Shown piece after piece: positions 23,045 through 31,742 of a DNA stretch of 34,087 nucleotides. Under the pieces are notes generated by a model. It had not been told where the DNA came from, did no database searches, and saw only the letters and a program-made list of their open reading frames with translations. A program made the position numbers and the translations under genes. Source of the stretch: Gammaproteobacteria bacterium (GTDB taxonomy: Bacteria > Pseudomonadota > Gammaproteobacteria > Pseudomonadales > Azotimanducaceae); assembly GCA_002689445.1 (NCBI GenBank), contig NZGC01000097.1:6696-40782 (forward strand), given 5' to 3'. The number at the start of each line of letters is the position of its first letter. Position 1 is the stretch's first letter.

Positions 23045-25045
23045 TCAATTGAACTCTGGGTAGGCATCGATTAAATCTTCGCCAATTGCCTCACGGAGCG
23101 GTTGAAGATGAGTGGCAAAATTGTGCCACTGATCCAGCCCTGACCGATAAATCGGTTGCCTAACTTGTTCAGAGCTGGGCGTACGTACGCTTCGCTCGGT
23201 TTTATGAAAATTAAGGCAATTTTCATGAAATTCCAGGCCACAAAAGTCGAGAAGGCGTCTGACTTGTCCCTCAAGATCCGATACTACCGCTTCATGATGA
23301 ACCGTTAGGATATGGTTGGGGAGTACTTGGTGCCAATGATCCATCAGCAATTGGTAGTCTCGGTAATAGCGACCAATGTTGTCTAAGCCGTAGCTAAACT
23401 CTTGTCCGCTGGCAAACAACTGTTTGAAACCGCTGAAGCAACAAGCCATCGGATGCCGTCTAGCATCGATAATTTTGGCCTTGGGAAGAATGAGTCTGAT
23501 GAGCCCGATGTGCCGAAAATTATTCGGCATTTTGTCGATAAAAAAGGGCGCTTTATCTCGGTGAATACGGGTGTCTTCAAGATATTGGTTTCCAAGTTGG
23601 ATCAGCGTTTCATCGGATAAGTTTTTAAGGCATGCAGGATATTGAGGTGTGTCCTGAATGCGACGACGGCCATCCAGATCAAACGCGAAGGCGGCAATAT
23701 TCGGCAGCTCTTGGGTGCCTTCCACTAAAGGATGGGATGCAAGAATCTGTTCGAGTAGCGTGGAGCCGGATCTCGGTAAACCCAAGATAAAAATAGGGTC
23801 TGGGGCTGGATTGCCTGTGTCCGGCCGATTTCGAAACAGCGTTTCGTCACAATGCTGTTGTTGTAATTGCAGACGATCGCTGAGCAGTTTTCCATCGTAG
23901 GCGGTTTGCTGCTGCTTCAGGGTATTGCCTGTCTCATAATAGTAAAATGCCTGGTCAAAAGCTTGTTGATCCTCGTAATGTTTGCCCAACGCAAAATTGA
24001 GATGGATATGGTCAATGCTGGGCAGGCTTGGGTCGTCAATACCTGCAAGCATTAGGCTCACTTCCTCTGGGGTAAATCGGTAGGTCTTTAGGTTCGCAAG
24101 ACTCCAAAACGCATCACCAAACCCCGGCTTTTCGAGATAAGCGTCTCGGTACGACACTATCGCTTCAGCGGTATGATCGATCGTCTTTAAGGCATGGGCT
24201 TTGAGCAAATGCACCGATGCAGCATCGGGAATTAAGGGGATGACCTGATCATAAATCTTAATGGCTTCGTCAAATTTGCCGACAGCAACACACTGGTTCG
24301 CATAGACGGTGCGATGCCTCACATTGTCAGGATCGGCTGCAACAAGGCGTTCGGCTTGCGAGAAGGCTTCACCGTACTTCTGCCGTTTGTAGAGCACGCC
24401 AATGTAGTCGTATCGTGCAAGTAAATTATGAGGCTCAAATTGAACCGCGTGTTGTAACAAAATTTCCGCGTCGTCGAGCACTTCGGTTTGCACGCCAATG
24501 TGGGCAAGTAGGCGCATACCCTCAACATGCTTAGGGTATTGTTTGAGGAATTGGCGGCAAAGGTTCTCAGCAGGCAGTAATCGGCCCTCATTGACCCAGT
24601 CTCGAACTTGTAACAGGGGTTTGGGTAATCCAGTAAGGTTGGTGAGTTGAGTCTCCGCTTCTTTGAATAACTGGGGTGCATCTGTAGGTTGAATCAGTTC
24701 GATAATCCCTCGCCAACTTCCTACAAGGGCGTCATTGAGGGTGACGGCAGCTCGGAAGGCTTTCATGGCTGCCCCTGAATTGCCGAGTGCTTTTTGGGTA
24801 TATCCCAGCTCTTGATAACCACGCGCAAATCTCGGGAATGTTTCGAGCATGGTTCGGATATGGGTTAGCGCTTGTTCGAAGTCGCCCAAGTATCGATAAC
24901 AGACCGCCAAGTAGTATTGGGTTTCGCGATCTTCGGGGGTCAGAGCAAGTTGAGTAGCAAGCTGTTTAGCCGCGCCGGCAACATCGCCATCGGCGAGGGT
25001 TTTTTTGGCGAGCTGGGTCGCCTCTGGGATGAAATCTGATGGCAT
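23045..25045 (-). CDS. TPR-domain sulfotransferase
   Basis: A 666-residue two-part protein. Residues about 1-390 are tetratricopeptide-type helical repeats (for example Y-Y-L-A-V-C-Y-R-Y-L-G-D-F-E-Q-A-L). Residues about 415-640 form a sulfotransferase domain with the 5'-phosphosulfate-binding loop L-P-R-S-G-S-T-L-L-E-Q near 420 and a 3'-phosphate-binding R-R-H-P-M-A-C-C-F-S near 528. The family uses PAPS to sulfate a hydroxyl or amine on a partner molecule, with TPRs likely binding that partner. The ATG is 8 nt past a perfect 10-bp hairpin after the TonB receptor gene, with no good ribosome site. Tandem receptor/sulfotransferase genes recur in marine bacteria in my experience; the substrate is unknown. 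Confidence 0.9.
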   Translation of the reverse strand: MPSDFIPEATQLAKKTLADGDVAGAAKQLATQLALTPEDRETQYYLAVCYRYLGDFEQALTHIRTMLETFPRFARGYQELGYTQKALGNSGAAMKAFRAAVTLNDALVGSWRGIIELIQPTDAPQLFKEAETQLTNLTGLPKPLLQVRDWVNEGRLLPAENLCRQFLKQYPKHVEGMRLLAHIGVQTEVLDDAEILLQHAVQFEPHNLLARYDYIGVLYKRQKYGEAFSQAERLVAADPDNVRHRTVYANQCVAVGKFDEAIKIYDQVIPLIPDAASVHLLKAHALKTIDHTAEAIVSYRDAYLEKPGFGDAFWSLANLKTYRFTPEEVSLMLAGIDDPSLPSIDHIHLNFALGKHYEDQQAFDQAFYYYETGNTLKQQQTAYDGKLLSDRLQLQQQHCDETLFRNRPDTGNPAPDPIFILGLPRSGSTLLEQILASHPLVEGTQELPNIAAFAFDLDGRRRIQDTPQYPACLKNLSDETLIQLGNQYLEDTRIHRDKAPFFIDKMPNNFRHIGLIRLILPKAKIIDARRHPMACCFSGFKQLFASGQEFSYGLDNIGRYYRDYQLLMDHWHQVLPNHILTVHHEAVVSDLEGQVRRLLDFCGLEFHENCLNFHKTERSVRTPSSEQVRQPIYRSGLDQWHNFATHLQPLREAIGEDLIDAYPEFN

Positions 25046-25053
25046 GTTAGACC

Positions 25054-25077
25054 GTGGTACTTGGAATCAAGTACCAC
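25054..25077. repeat. Perfect 10-bp inverted repeat (intercistronic hairpin)
   Basis: GTGGTACTTG (25054-25063) and CAAGTACCAC (25068-25077) form a stem with a 4-base loop, between the receptor stop and the sulfotransferase ATG. There is no U-run, so it looks like an mRNA-stability, processing or attenuation element setting different levels of the two proteins. Confidence 0.75.
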
Positions 25078-25101
25078 AGCTTAACATGGGTAGAGACAAG
25101 A

Positions 25102-27789
25102 TTAATTGACGTCGTAAGAAACTCTGAGGCCAATGGTCCGAGGACGGTTTGTCGTGACCCGCTCGAAGAAATCCTGACGGTTAATATGAAGTTGTGCTCT
25201 TTCGTCGGTTAAGTTACTGACGAACAACTCAACGCCCCATCCTGCACCGTAGTTCTCAAAACCAACGGAACCATCGACAATGCCATAACTGTCCTGCATG
25301 GTGTTAGGCTCATCCGCCGTATCAACGATCGAGTTGAGTGCTTCTCCCGCATACTTGTAGCCCAGTTGCCAATGAGCACCCATGTCATTGCCCATATCCC
25401 ACTCATAGCGCGCTCTGAGACTGAATTGGGTTTCAGGTGTTAATGGCAACATGGAACCTGCATCGGCAACCACGATGTCAAAGGCGGGATCAACAAAGAC
25501 TAACTCGGTGTCGTTGAACGAAGCTGCAGCGAAGAGGGTAAGGTTATCGTTGACTGACCAAATTACGTCACCCTCAATACCCATAATCTCCGCGTCACCG
25601 CCGTTATCAACGATGGTTAGAATTGAGATATTCTGTGAGTCAAATTGTGAAACTTGAATGTCCTCCCAGTCGATCTTGTAGATCGAACCGTTAAAACGCA
25701 CGGCACCATCGGCAAGGGTGGTTTTCCAGCCAATTTCCATGTTTTCAAGGGAGTCTGAGTCAAACACATAAGGTAAGCAGTAACCCGGGAAACCTGAATC
25801 GTTGCTGTCTATCGCTACTTGGTTGCCACAATTGGTGCCGTCATCGCGGATGTTTTGCGCGCCGGCATTATAAACGCCGCCTTTCTGCGCAGCTGCCCGG
25901 TTGAAGCCAGGCGGCCGGTAGCCTTCTGACCAAGTTGCAAAGATCAAGGTGTCGGCATCTTCTGGCTGCCATGAGGCTGTAAAGCGCATGATCGTATCAG
26001 ATACATTCAGCGGCTGGAGCTCAGCGAAATTGGTTTGGTAGTCCCGTCCACCGGTACGAGCAGGCCGGATATCGTTGGTAGGGTCTGCATCATCAATGAA
26101 GAGGGGCCGGTTGCCGTAACGCCAGGCGCCGTAGCCAGTAAAGCCATAGTCGAGATCGTAATAACGTGCGCCGACTGCCACCGATAGAGTGTCTGTGACA
26201 TCTAAAGTGATTTCTCCAAAGACGGCGGTTTGTTCCTCTGTCCGAGTATTGTCGTTTCGGAACTGAGTCGAGTCGGTCAGTAGACCTCGGGCATTAGCCT
26301 CTGAGTTATCAAAGGTGCCAGAAGTTCGAATATCGATGGGCGAAAAGCCTGCTTCCAACGGTGCCTGATAATTGAAATCACCCACGTGCAGGATTTCGAA
26401 GTCTTCAAAGAACACCCCACCTTGCATGTTAATGCGACCATCCCAGTTGGTTGCAACGCGCAGTTCGTGGGTCCATCGAGTGTTTTCGTTCTCGATCCTT
26501 GCTGCGTTGGCCGGCGTACCACATTCGATCACACCAGGATCACCACCGATGGTCGGGTCAAAGGTGTAGAAGGTGGTAGGGTCATAATCAGTGTTATAAC
26601 CGGTACCGAGACCGTTATAAAAACCACCGACTAAATACTCGCATTGGTAACCCGAAATGAAGGCACCAATATTGGTGTAACCCGTGTAGTCAATATTTGC
26701 CGTTACGTCACGGTCTAAAAAGGCGCCGGTGTAAACAACATCAAGATCACCGAATTGGCCTTCAAGGGTCCACGCTGTTTGATTGAAGTCGTCATTCAAA
26801 AAATCATCCGAGAAGCGAGAGACTTGCAGATCATCGAGCCGCGGATCGTAGTCAAAAACACCTTCTGTCGATAGGCTCTGAGCGGTGTGTTGAACCAGTA
26901 AGCTCCAGTCATCATTGATCAGGTATTTAACTCCCAAACGAACCCCAGCATAGTGAGCATCGTTGAAGTCGTCCTCGACCATGCCCGCGTTATTGGCAAC
27001 GGTTTTGATCACAGGAACGGTGAGTCCGTCTTCACCAACGACGGTTCCATTGGCAAAAACGGTGCCGGCGGCATAGGTGACTGAATCACCAGGGAAGGTT
27101 GGGTTGATCGCATTGTCTGCCTGAAAGGTTCCAGCGACGTTGTCGATGAAACCACCTTGACGATCGTTGTACAACGCAACTCGAGCGGCGAGTTTGCCTG
27201 TGATAATCGGGAAGTTCAGCATCAATTCGGCTGAATTGCTGTCTTCACCTTCCGCAGTAGATGACCAACTGCCGTTGAAGCTGGCATCGAACTCATCCAT
27301 GACCGGCTTATTCGTAATCAGTCGCACGGTACCCGCCATTGAACTGGCGCCATAGAGTGTACCTTGAGGTCCTGGAAGCACCTCAATGCGTTCCATGTCA
27401 CTGATGTAAACGTCTAAATTTCGTCCACCGGCGGTGACCGGTTGTTCGTCAAGGTAGAGGGCGACGTTCGGCGCGGAACCTTGGGATTCAGCAACTGTGA
27501 TGTTAATGGCATCGACCGCAGCGCCACGAATATAAATCTCGTTTTGCCCTGGGCCTCGACCACCGGCATTGACGTTAGGTAAATACTTAACGTAATCCGA
27601 GAATTCTTGGATATTTTGATCTTCTAAGGTTTTAGATCCGATTGCCTGAATAGTAACCGGCGCATCCTGTAGCGGAACAGCACGCTTCGTGGCTGTAACC
27701 ACAATCTCCTCGATTTCAGCCGTTGCTTGCTGTGTCGTTGCGGCGAGGGCCGCGAGGATAGCGACGTTTAACTTCTTCTTCTGAAACAT
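25102..27789 (-). CDS. TonB-dependent outer-membrane receptor
   Basis: An 895-residue beta-barrel receptor with a signal peptide (MFQKKKLNVAILAALAATT...A), then the TonB box-like I-E-E-I-V-V-T-A-T-K. The plug domain contains I-Y-I-R-G-A-A-V, L-Y-L-D-E-Q-P and I-E-V-L-P-G-P-Q-G-T-L-Y-G. The C-terminus ends with R-T-I-G-L-R-V-S-Y-D-V-N, the usual barrel closing strand. It belongs to the large family abundant in marine and oligotrophic proteobacteria that imports siderophores, glycans, sterols or other large ligands. Downstream genes for a TPR-sulfotransferase and amidohydrolase suggest a specialised organic ligand. A -10-like box and a 12-bp palindrome stand before the start. Confidence 0.93.
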   Translation of the reverse strand: MFQKKKLNVAILAALAATTQQATAEIEEIVVTATKRAVPLQDAPVTIQAIGSKTLEDQNIQEFSDYVKYLPNVNAGGRGPGQNEIYIRGAAVDAINITVAESQGSAPNVALYLDEQPVTAGGRNLDVYISDMERIEVLPGPQGTLYGASSMAGTVRLITNKPVMDEFDASFNGSWSSTAEGEDSNSAELMLNFPIITGKLAARVALYNDRQGGFIDNVAGTFQADNAINPTFPGDSVTYAAGTVFANGTVVGEDGLTVPVIKTVANNAGMVEDDFNDAHYAGVRLGVKYLINDDWSLLVQHTAQSLSTEGVFDYDPRLDDLQVSRFSDDFLNDDFNQTAWTLEGQFGDLDVVYTGAFLDRDVTANIDYTGYTNIGAFISGYQCEYLVGGFYNGLGTGYNTDYDPTTFYTFDPTIGGDPGVIECGTPANAARIENENTRWTHELRVATNWDGRINMQGGVFFEDFEILHVGDFNYQAPLEAGFSPIDIRTSGTFDNSEANARGLLTDSTQFRNDNTRTEEQTAVFGEITLDVTDTLSVAVGARYYDLDYGFTGYGAWRYGNRPLFIDDADPTNDIRPARTGGRDYQTNFAELQPLNVSDTIMRFTASWQPEDADTLIFATWSEGYRPPGFNRAAAQKGGVYNAGAQNIRDDGTNCGNQVAIDSNDSGFPGYCLPYVFDSDSLENMEIGWKTTLADGAVRFNGSIYKIDWEDIQVSQFDSQNISILTIVDNGGDAEIMGIEGDVIWSVNDNLTLFAAASFNDTELVFVDPAFDIVVADAGSMLPLTPETQFSLRARYEWDMGNDMGAHWQLGYKYAGEALNSIVDTADEPNTMQDSYGIVDGSVGFENYGAGWGVELFVSNLTDERAQLHINRQDFFERVTTNRPRTIGLRVSYDVN

Positions 27790-27801
27790 AGTGAGCTCAC
27801 T
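27790..27801. promoter_or_regulatory. 12-bp perfect palindrome abutting the receptor start codon
   Basis: AGTGAGCTCACT is its own reverse complement and directly precedes the receptor ATG, covering the ribosome site. It could be an operator or could pair in the mRNA, but palindromes this long occur several times by chance in 34 kb. Confidence 0.3.
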
Positions 27802-27818
27802 GAGTTAGTTCGAGGGAA

Positions 27819-27824
27819 ATTATA
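27819..27824 (-). promoter_or_regulatory. -10 box of the TonB receptor promoter
   Basis: TATAAT on the minus strand, 29 bases before the ATG, gives a leader of about 20-25 nt. No good -35 is seen at the usual spacing, so an activator may be involved. Confidence 0.4.
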
Positions 27825-28301
27825 GAAGGATTTAGAGAACAATGCACCTCAGTCGCTCATCTGTCTGCAATTGTCTGTAAGTTATTGTATTAATTATTTA
27901 TTTTTATTCAATATTTGATTCGTACTCAAACTAACTGCCCCTCAAAGTGGCTATTGTAAGGTTCAATGGACGCAAGCCTAGGTGGGGTAAAAAAGGCATC
28001 TAGGACATACGATCGGCTCTTGTTTAAACGTTGGCTTAGCCGAAAGCTTCTGGATAGGGGCAGTCAAGGCGCCGAAGGATCGGTTGAGGTTCTGCAGCAA
28101 GATCTTTGAGAGCGGGTTCTCTGAGGCGCGATTGGGTCCTTTTCGCCTCGGAGTACCACCGCTTGATCTTCAAGGCGCTAGGGTTGATCGCTGAAAATCA
28201 GCATCGGATGCAACACCGGTTGGCTAGCTTGGTGATTCGATGCCAATACTTGGCAGATTGCCGAGGTGGGCAGCCTCGCAGGGGCTAAGGATCTTTTTTG
28301 C

Positions 28302-29933
28302 TTAAGCTGCCTGATCTTTCGATTGCGATGTGTTGTTTGCAGAAACCAGTAATCGGCGCTCTCTGATCAATCCCAGTAGCAGGCTCACCACCATCAAGAT
28401 AATGATCAAGGTAAAGGGAAAAGCACTGGCCAGCGATAAAGCCTGAACAGAGGACAGCCCGCCGCCTAACAGCAAAGCAATCCCAATCATACCAAGGGCA
28501 ACACACCAAAATACTCGCTGGAACAGCGGCGTTTTGATTTTGCCTCCAGCTGCCATGGTGTCGACCACTAAGGATCCAGAGTCCATTGACGTCACGAAGA
28601 AGATGATCACCAAAAAGAGTCCGATAATTGAGGTCACTAGGGTCATAGGGAAATTTTCAAGAAAAATAAACAAGGTGAGCTCTGGCTGAAAGTTCCGAAC
28701 GCTCTCAGCAACACCGCTAATGCCAAGATCAAAATATTGGTTGATCGCGGTGTGGCCAAAGATGGTCATCCACAACATAAAAATCAGGGAGGGGGCAAGC
28801 AAAGCCCCAAACACGAACTCTCGCACTGTTCTGCCGCTGGAAATTCTGGCGATAAACATCCCAACAAAAGGCGAAAAAGCAATCCACCAGGACCAATAAA
28901 AAGTGGTCCAATCATGCATATAGTAAAAGTCTGTTCTGCCAGACCAACTGCTCAATACCGGCAAGTACTCAAGGTAAGCGATGATGTAATTGAAAAAAGC
29001 CAGGAGCGTATCGAGCACTGGAGTCATCAGTAAAACGAAGGTTCCAAGTATCGCGGCTAGAATCATGTTGATTTCACTTAACCGTTTAATGCCGCCGTCA
29101 AGGCCTCTGACGACCGATATTAAGGCTAGGGCCGTGATCACAAAGACGAGGGCGATATTGGTGTAATCGCCGGTGGGTAAGTCGAACAAATAGTTAAGGC
29201 CCCCTGCAGCCTGCTCGGCACCATAGCCAAGAGAAGTCGCGAGTCCGAATAAGGTTGCAAAGATCGCCAAGATGTCAACGATATGACCTGGCCACCCCCA
29301 GATCCTCTCGCCAAAGATCGGATAAAGAGCCGATCGCATCAGCAACGGTAGGCCCTTGTTGTAACAAAAGAATGATAGCGATAGCCCGATGACGACATAG
29401 ACGGCCCAAGGGTGAAATGCCCAATGATAAATGGTCCCAGCCATTGCCAAATTCCGTAGTTCCTCGCCAGAGAGATTTTCGGCATTCAAAGGCGGCGTCA
29501 ACGCATGGTTCATCGGCTCTAAGACACCGTAAAACATAATGCCAATACCAATGCCAGCGGCGAACAGCATGGACACCCAACTCAGCAGGCGATATCGAGC
29601 CTTGGCGTCTGGCCCGCCAATACGGATAGACCCTAGGGGCGACATCGCAAGCGCTACCGAAAAAATCAAAAACCCGTTCATGCTATACATAAAAAACCAG
29701 TCTAGTTCGGCAGTTAAGTAAAGCCGTATTGCGCTGAAGGTGCTTGCAGCGAGGTCCGGGGCAATCAATGTAGCGATGACAAATACAACGATCGTGATGC
29801 TGCTGATCAGAAAAACGGGGTTATGAATATCTAGCCCGAGCCCCCTTAGATTGTCCTGACCTACTTGATAGTCTGATGTGTAGATATCCTCTGGAGGGGC
29901 GGTTGATTGATCATCTCGGGAGGCAGGATTCAA
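28302..29933 (-). CDS. BCCT family transporter (betaine/choline/carnitine type)
   Basis: A 543-residue inner-membrane importer with about 12 helices, the family's usual size. The BCCT signature is clear: W-T-T-F-Y-W-S-W-W-I-A-F-S-P-F-V-G-M-F-I-A-R-I-S-S-G-R-T near residues 340-367, with the conserved tryptophan-rich segment that forms the substrate site, and the following R-E-F-V. A second family stretch, F-H-P-W-A-V-Y, lies earlier. The start is TTG 29933; no nearby ATG or clear ribosome site was found. Known substrates include glycine betaine, choline, carnitine and DMSP; osmoprotection or methyl-compound use would suit a marine organism. Specificity is not readable here. Confidence 0.92.
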   Translation of the reverse strand: MNPASRDDQSTAPPEDIYTSDYQVGQDNLRGLGLDIHNPVFLISSITIVVFVIATLIAPDLAASTFSAIRLYLTAELDWFFMYSMNGFLIFSVALAMSPLGSIRIGGPDAKARYRLLSWVSMLFAAGIGIGIMFYGVLEPMNHALTPPLNAENLSGEELRNLAMAGTIYHWAFHPWAVYVVIGLSLSFFCYNKGLPLLMRSALYPIFGERIWGWPGHIVDILAIFATLFGLATSLGYGAEQAAGGLNYLFDLPTGDYTNIALVFVITALALISVVRGLDGGIKRLSEINMILAAILGTFVLLMTPVLDTLLAFFNYIIAYLEYLPVLSSWSGRTDFYYMHDWTTFYWSWWIAFSPFVGMFIARISSGRTVREFVFGALLAPSLIFMLWMTIFGHTAINQYFDLGISGVAESVRNFQPELTLFIFLENFPMTLVTSIIGLFLVIIFFVTSMDSGSLVVDTMAAGGKIKTPLFQRVFWCVALGMIGIALLLGGGLSSVQALSLASAFPFTLIIILMVVSLLLGLIRERRLLVSANNTSQSKDQAA

Positions 29934-30077
29934 AGGCTTAGGCTCGCTAGGAAAGCAAGAACCGTAACATGCAGGGCAAGCCCTGTCACGAAACGACGGG
30001 CATGGGTTGTTTGAATCCAGCTTAAAGCTGGTCTCGGAATTTGAGTTTGAAAGTTTGGGCTCGGCCGCAAGTGCGTG

Positions 30078-30239
30078 TTAGGAGTCGCTTGCTGGCGGTT
30101 TTTCCTTTGGGCTCAGTAACTGCTGGGTAACAGCTTGATGTTTCCTGAGCGTATCCTGAGCCAAAGCTTCCCAATCAAGAGTTGACTCGCCAACTGACAG
30201 CTCGGGGTAATCTGGGCCTCTTTTCACCGGCGCTTGCAT
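30078..30239 (-). CDS. Possible 53-residue small protein downstream of the HCCA-isomerase-like gene
   Basis: A frame from ATG 30239 to TAA 30080-30078. It is hydrophilic with a well-mixed composition (begins M-Q-A-P-V-K-R-G-P-D-Y-P-E-L, ends P-P-A-S-D-S). No ribosome site is visible. The same frame is open upstream without interruption back to the TAA of the HCCA-isomerase-like gene at 30326-30324, so this could be a small protein, a former C-terminal extension, or chance. No family is recognised. Confidence 0.3.
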   Translation of the reverse strand: MQAPVKRGPDYPELSVGESTLDWEALAQDTLRKHQAVTQQLLSPKEKPPASDS

Positions 30240-30323
30240 GGGGGAGCCGCAGCAAAGGGTGATGGACTTGCCGGCGGAGTTAAAGCCAAAATTAAGCCTT
30301 TTGATGCGATTGTCTTTCGCCTG

Positions 30324-30926
30324 TTAGCGCTTGCTTTGAACAAATTCTTCAAAGTCTCGTAGTTTATCTTTGCCAAAAAACATCTCATCATCGGCAAAGA
30401 AAGTGGGTGACCCAAAGTTACCGCGCGCAACAGAAGACTCTGTGTTGCTGATTAAGGTGGCTTTCACCTCGGCATCTTGTATCCCCGATAAAATAGCGTC
30501 AGCAGGCAGGTCAGAGGCGGTAAGCGCTGCCTCAAAAATTGCTGCGTCATCCATTTTTTTGGGTTGGCACCACATGTGGTCGTAAATTTCGCTGACATAG
30601 TGTTCAAAGAAACCCGCCTGTTGAGCGTATATGGCGCCGCGCATCAGCATCAAGGTGTTGACTGGAAAATGTGGATTGGATTCATAGCGAGTGATGCCGT
30701 GGGCGAGTAAAAAGCGCTCAGTCTCTTTTGCAGCGTAGGCTGGTTTGTTCAGAATGCCCTGCATCGCAACGCCTGGAGAGACATTGTTGGTGGCTTTGAA
30801 CACACCGCCGAGAAGCACAGGAACATAGTCAATCGATTGGTTTAGACGAGCCTCGACTTCCGGCACCAACAAGTGACAGAGATAAGCGTTTGGGCTGCCG
30901 AAATCAAAGTGGAATTCTAATTTCAT
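30324..30926 (-). CDS. 2-Hydroxychromene-2-carboxylate isomerase-like protein (DsbA/kappa-GST fold)
   Basis: A 200-residue thioredoxin-fold protein of the DsbA/HCCA-isomerase group. It opens L-E-F-H-F-D-F-G-S-P-N-A-Y, where the S-P-N serine is the glutathione-activating residue of kappa GSTs and HCCA isomerase. A conserved N-F-G-S-P-T-F-F motif appears near residues 175-182, with the cis-proline. HCCA isomerase works in naphthalene-type aromatic breakdown, but members also serve as general glutathione-dependent isomerases or reductases. ATG 30926 has GGAGGAG at ideal distance. No other aromatic pathway gene is adjacent, so the exact reaction is open. The reading frame stays open past the stop for 81 codons. 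Confidence 0.82.
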   Translation of the reverse strand: MKLEFHFDFGSPNAYLCHLLVPEVEARLNQSIDYVPVLLGGVFKATNNVSPGVAMQGILNKPAYAAKETERFLLAHGITRYESNPHFPVNTLMLMRGAIYAQQAGFFEHYVSEIYDHMWCQPKKMDDAAIFEAALTASDLPADAILSGIQDAEVKATLISNTESSVARGNFGSPTFFADDEMFFGKDKLRDFEEFVQSKR

Positions 30927-31244
30927 CAGGGTCTCCTCCCTAGGCGACAGGAAAACGAAATCCCTCGTTTAATCTGCCATGGTTTATCAAAACAGTATGC
31001 TTGGGTTTGCACCCCTTCGCAATTTCGGCTCTTAGCCAGGAAAAGGCGCCACTCTGCGCATTGTCTAGCAATGATGAAGCGTCAGGATTTGGCCGAGGGG
31101 TAGGCGCTTCGAGATGCTTTAATGCGTACGCTGCAGCCAGGGCGGGTAATACAGGTTATTGTTTACACGAAGCCGTTCAATCACTGCTGTTGAATCAGCG
31201 TTGGACGAACCAATATCGAAATGCAATCAAAGGAGGGTTAAAGA
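30927..31244. other. Divergent intergenic region, no gene supported
   Basis: About 320 bases separate the divergent HCCA-like and limonene-epoxide-hydrolase-like genes and hold both promoters. An 83-codon plus-strand frame (TTG 31001 to TGA 31252) overlaps the start of the second gene by 8 bases but shows no family features. Confidence 0.45.
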
Positions 31245-31616
31245 ATGAGTGAAAACGAGCAGATAATTCAGTCGTTTATTGCCGCATGGCAGAGACTCGA
31301 TGCTAAAGAACTTGCCAGCTACTTTGACGACGCGGGGTGCTACCACAATATACCGGCCCAACCGGTTACCGGCCGGGCCGCAATCCAAGACTTTATCGCG
31401 GGCTTCATTAGCACTTGGACGGAAACCCATTGGGAGATAATCAGTTTAGTTGGTCAAGGCGATCGTGTTATTTGTGAGCGTCTTGACCGGACAAAGACAA
31501 CGGCAGGAGATGTCGATTTACCCTGTTGCGGTGTGTTTGAGCTAGAGAATGGCAAGATTAAAATGTGGCGCGATTACTTTGATATGGGCACGTATGTTCG
31601 GGCGATGAAGGGTTAA
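31245..31616 (+). CDS. Limonene-1,2-epoxide hydrolase / SnoaL-like protein
   Basis: A 123-residue cone-shaped alpha+beta-barrel protein of the NTF2-like superfamily. The Arg and Asp of the E-R-L-D-R stretch, with the later Asp of W-R-D-Y-F-D, match the R-D-D catalytic triad of limonene-1,2-epoxide hydrolase, which opens epoxides by direct water attack. The length is a little below the limonene enzyme (149 aa), and SnoaL-like cyclases share the fold, so function is probable rather than certain. ATG 31245 has AGGAGG upstream. A neighbouring PaaG-like crotonase and P450 fit an epoxide or hydroxylated intermediate in breakdown of cyclic compounds (inference). Confidence 0.75.
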   Translation: MSENEQIIQSFIAAWQRLDAKELASYFDDAGCYHNIPAQPVTGRAAIQDFIAGFISTWTETHWEIISLVGQGDRVICERLDRTKTTAGDVDLPCCGVFELENGKIKMWRDYFDMGTYVRAMKG

Positions 31617-31742
31617 GACAGAGCATAGGTTTGGCCCTGCTGAACGGATTAGGTTGGGCTGAGATTGCACTTCCGAAGTGCGCGGATGTGATAGGAGATA
31701 AGCCCATCATGTGAATCGAGGGGAGACTTGAAATTGCCTCCT

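Larger units (their letters stand above)
27790..28301. other. Promoter-bearing intergenic region, no gene supported
   Basis: About 510 bases lie between the BCCT stop and the receptor start. The part nearest the receptor is AT-rich (27870-27930). I see no open frame with family motifs and no strong terminator for the BCCT gene. Confidence 0.5.

Noticed and set aside
27790..27801. Palindrome AGTGAGCTCACT as a strong regulatory finding
   Set aside because: Perfect 12-bp palindromes are expected several times by chance in a window of this size; kept only as a low-confidence feature because of its position.
31001..31252. 83-codon plus frame overlapping the start of the limonene-epoxide-hydrolase-like gene
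   Set aside because: TTG start with no ribosome site, and no recognisable family; the region is expected to hold two promoters.
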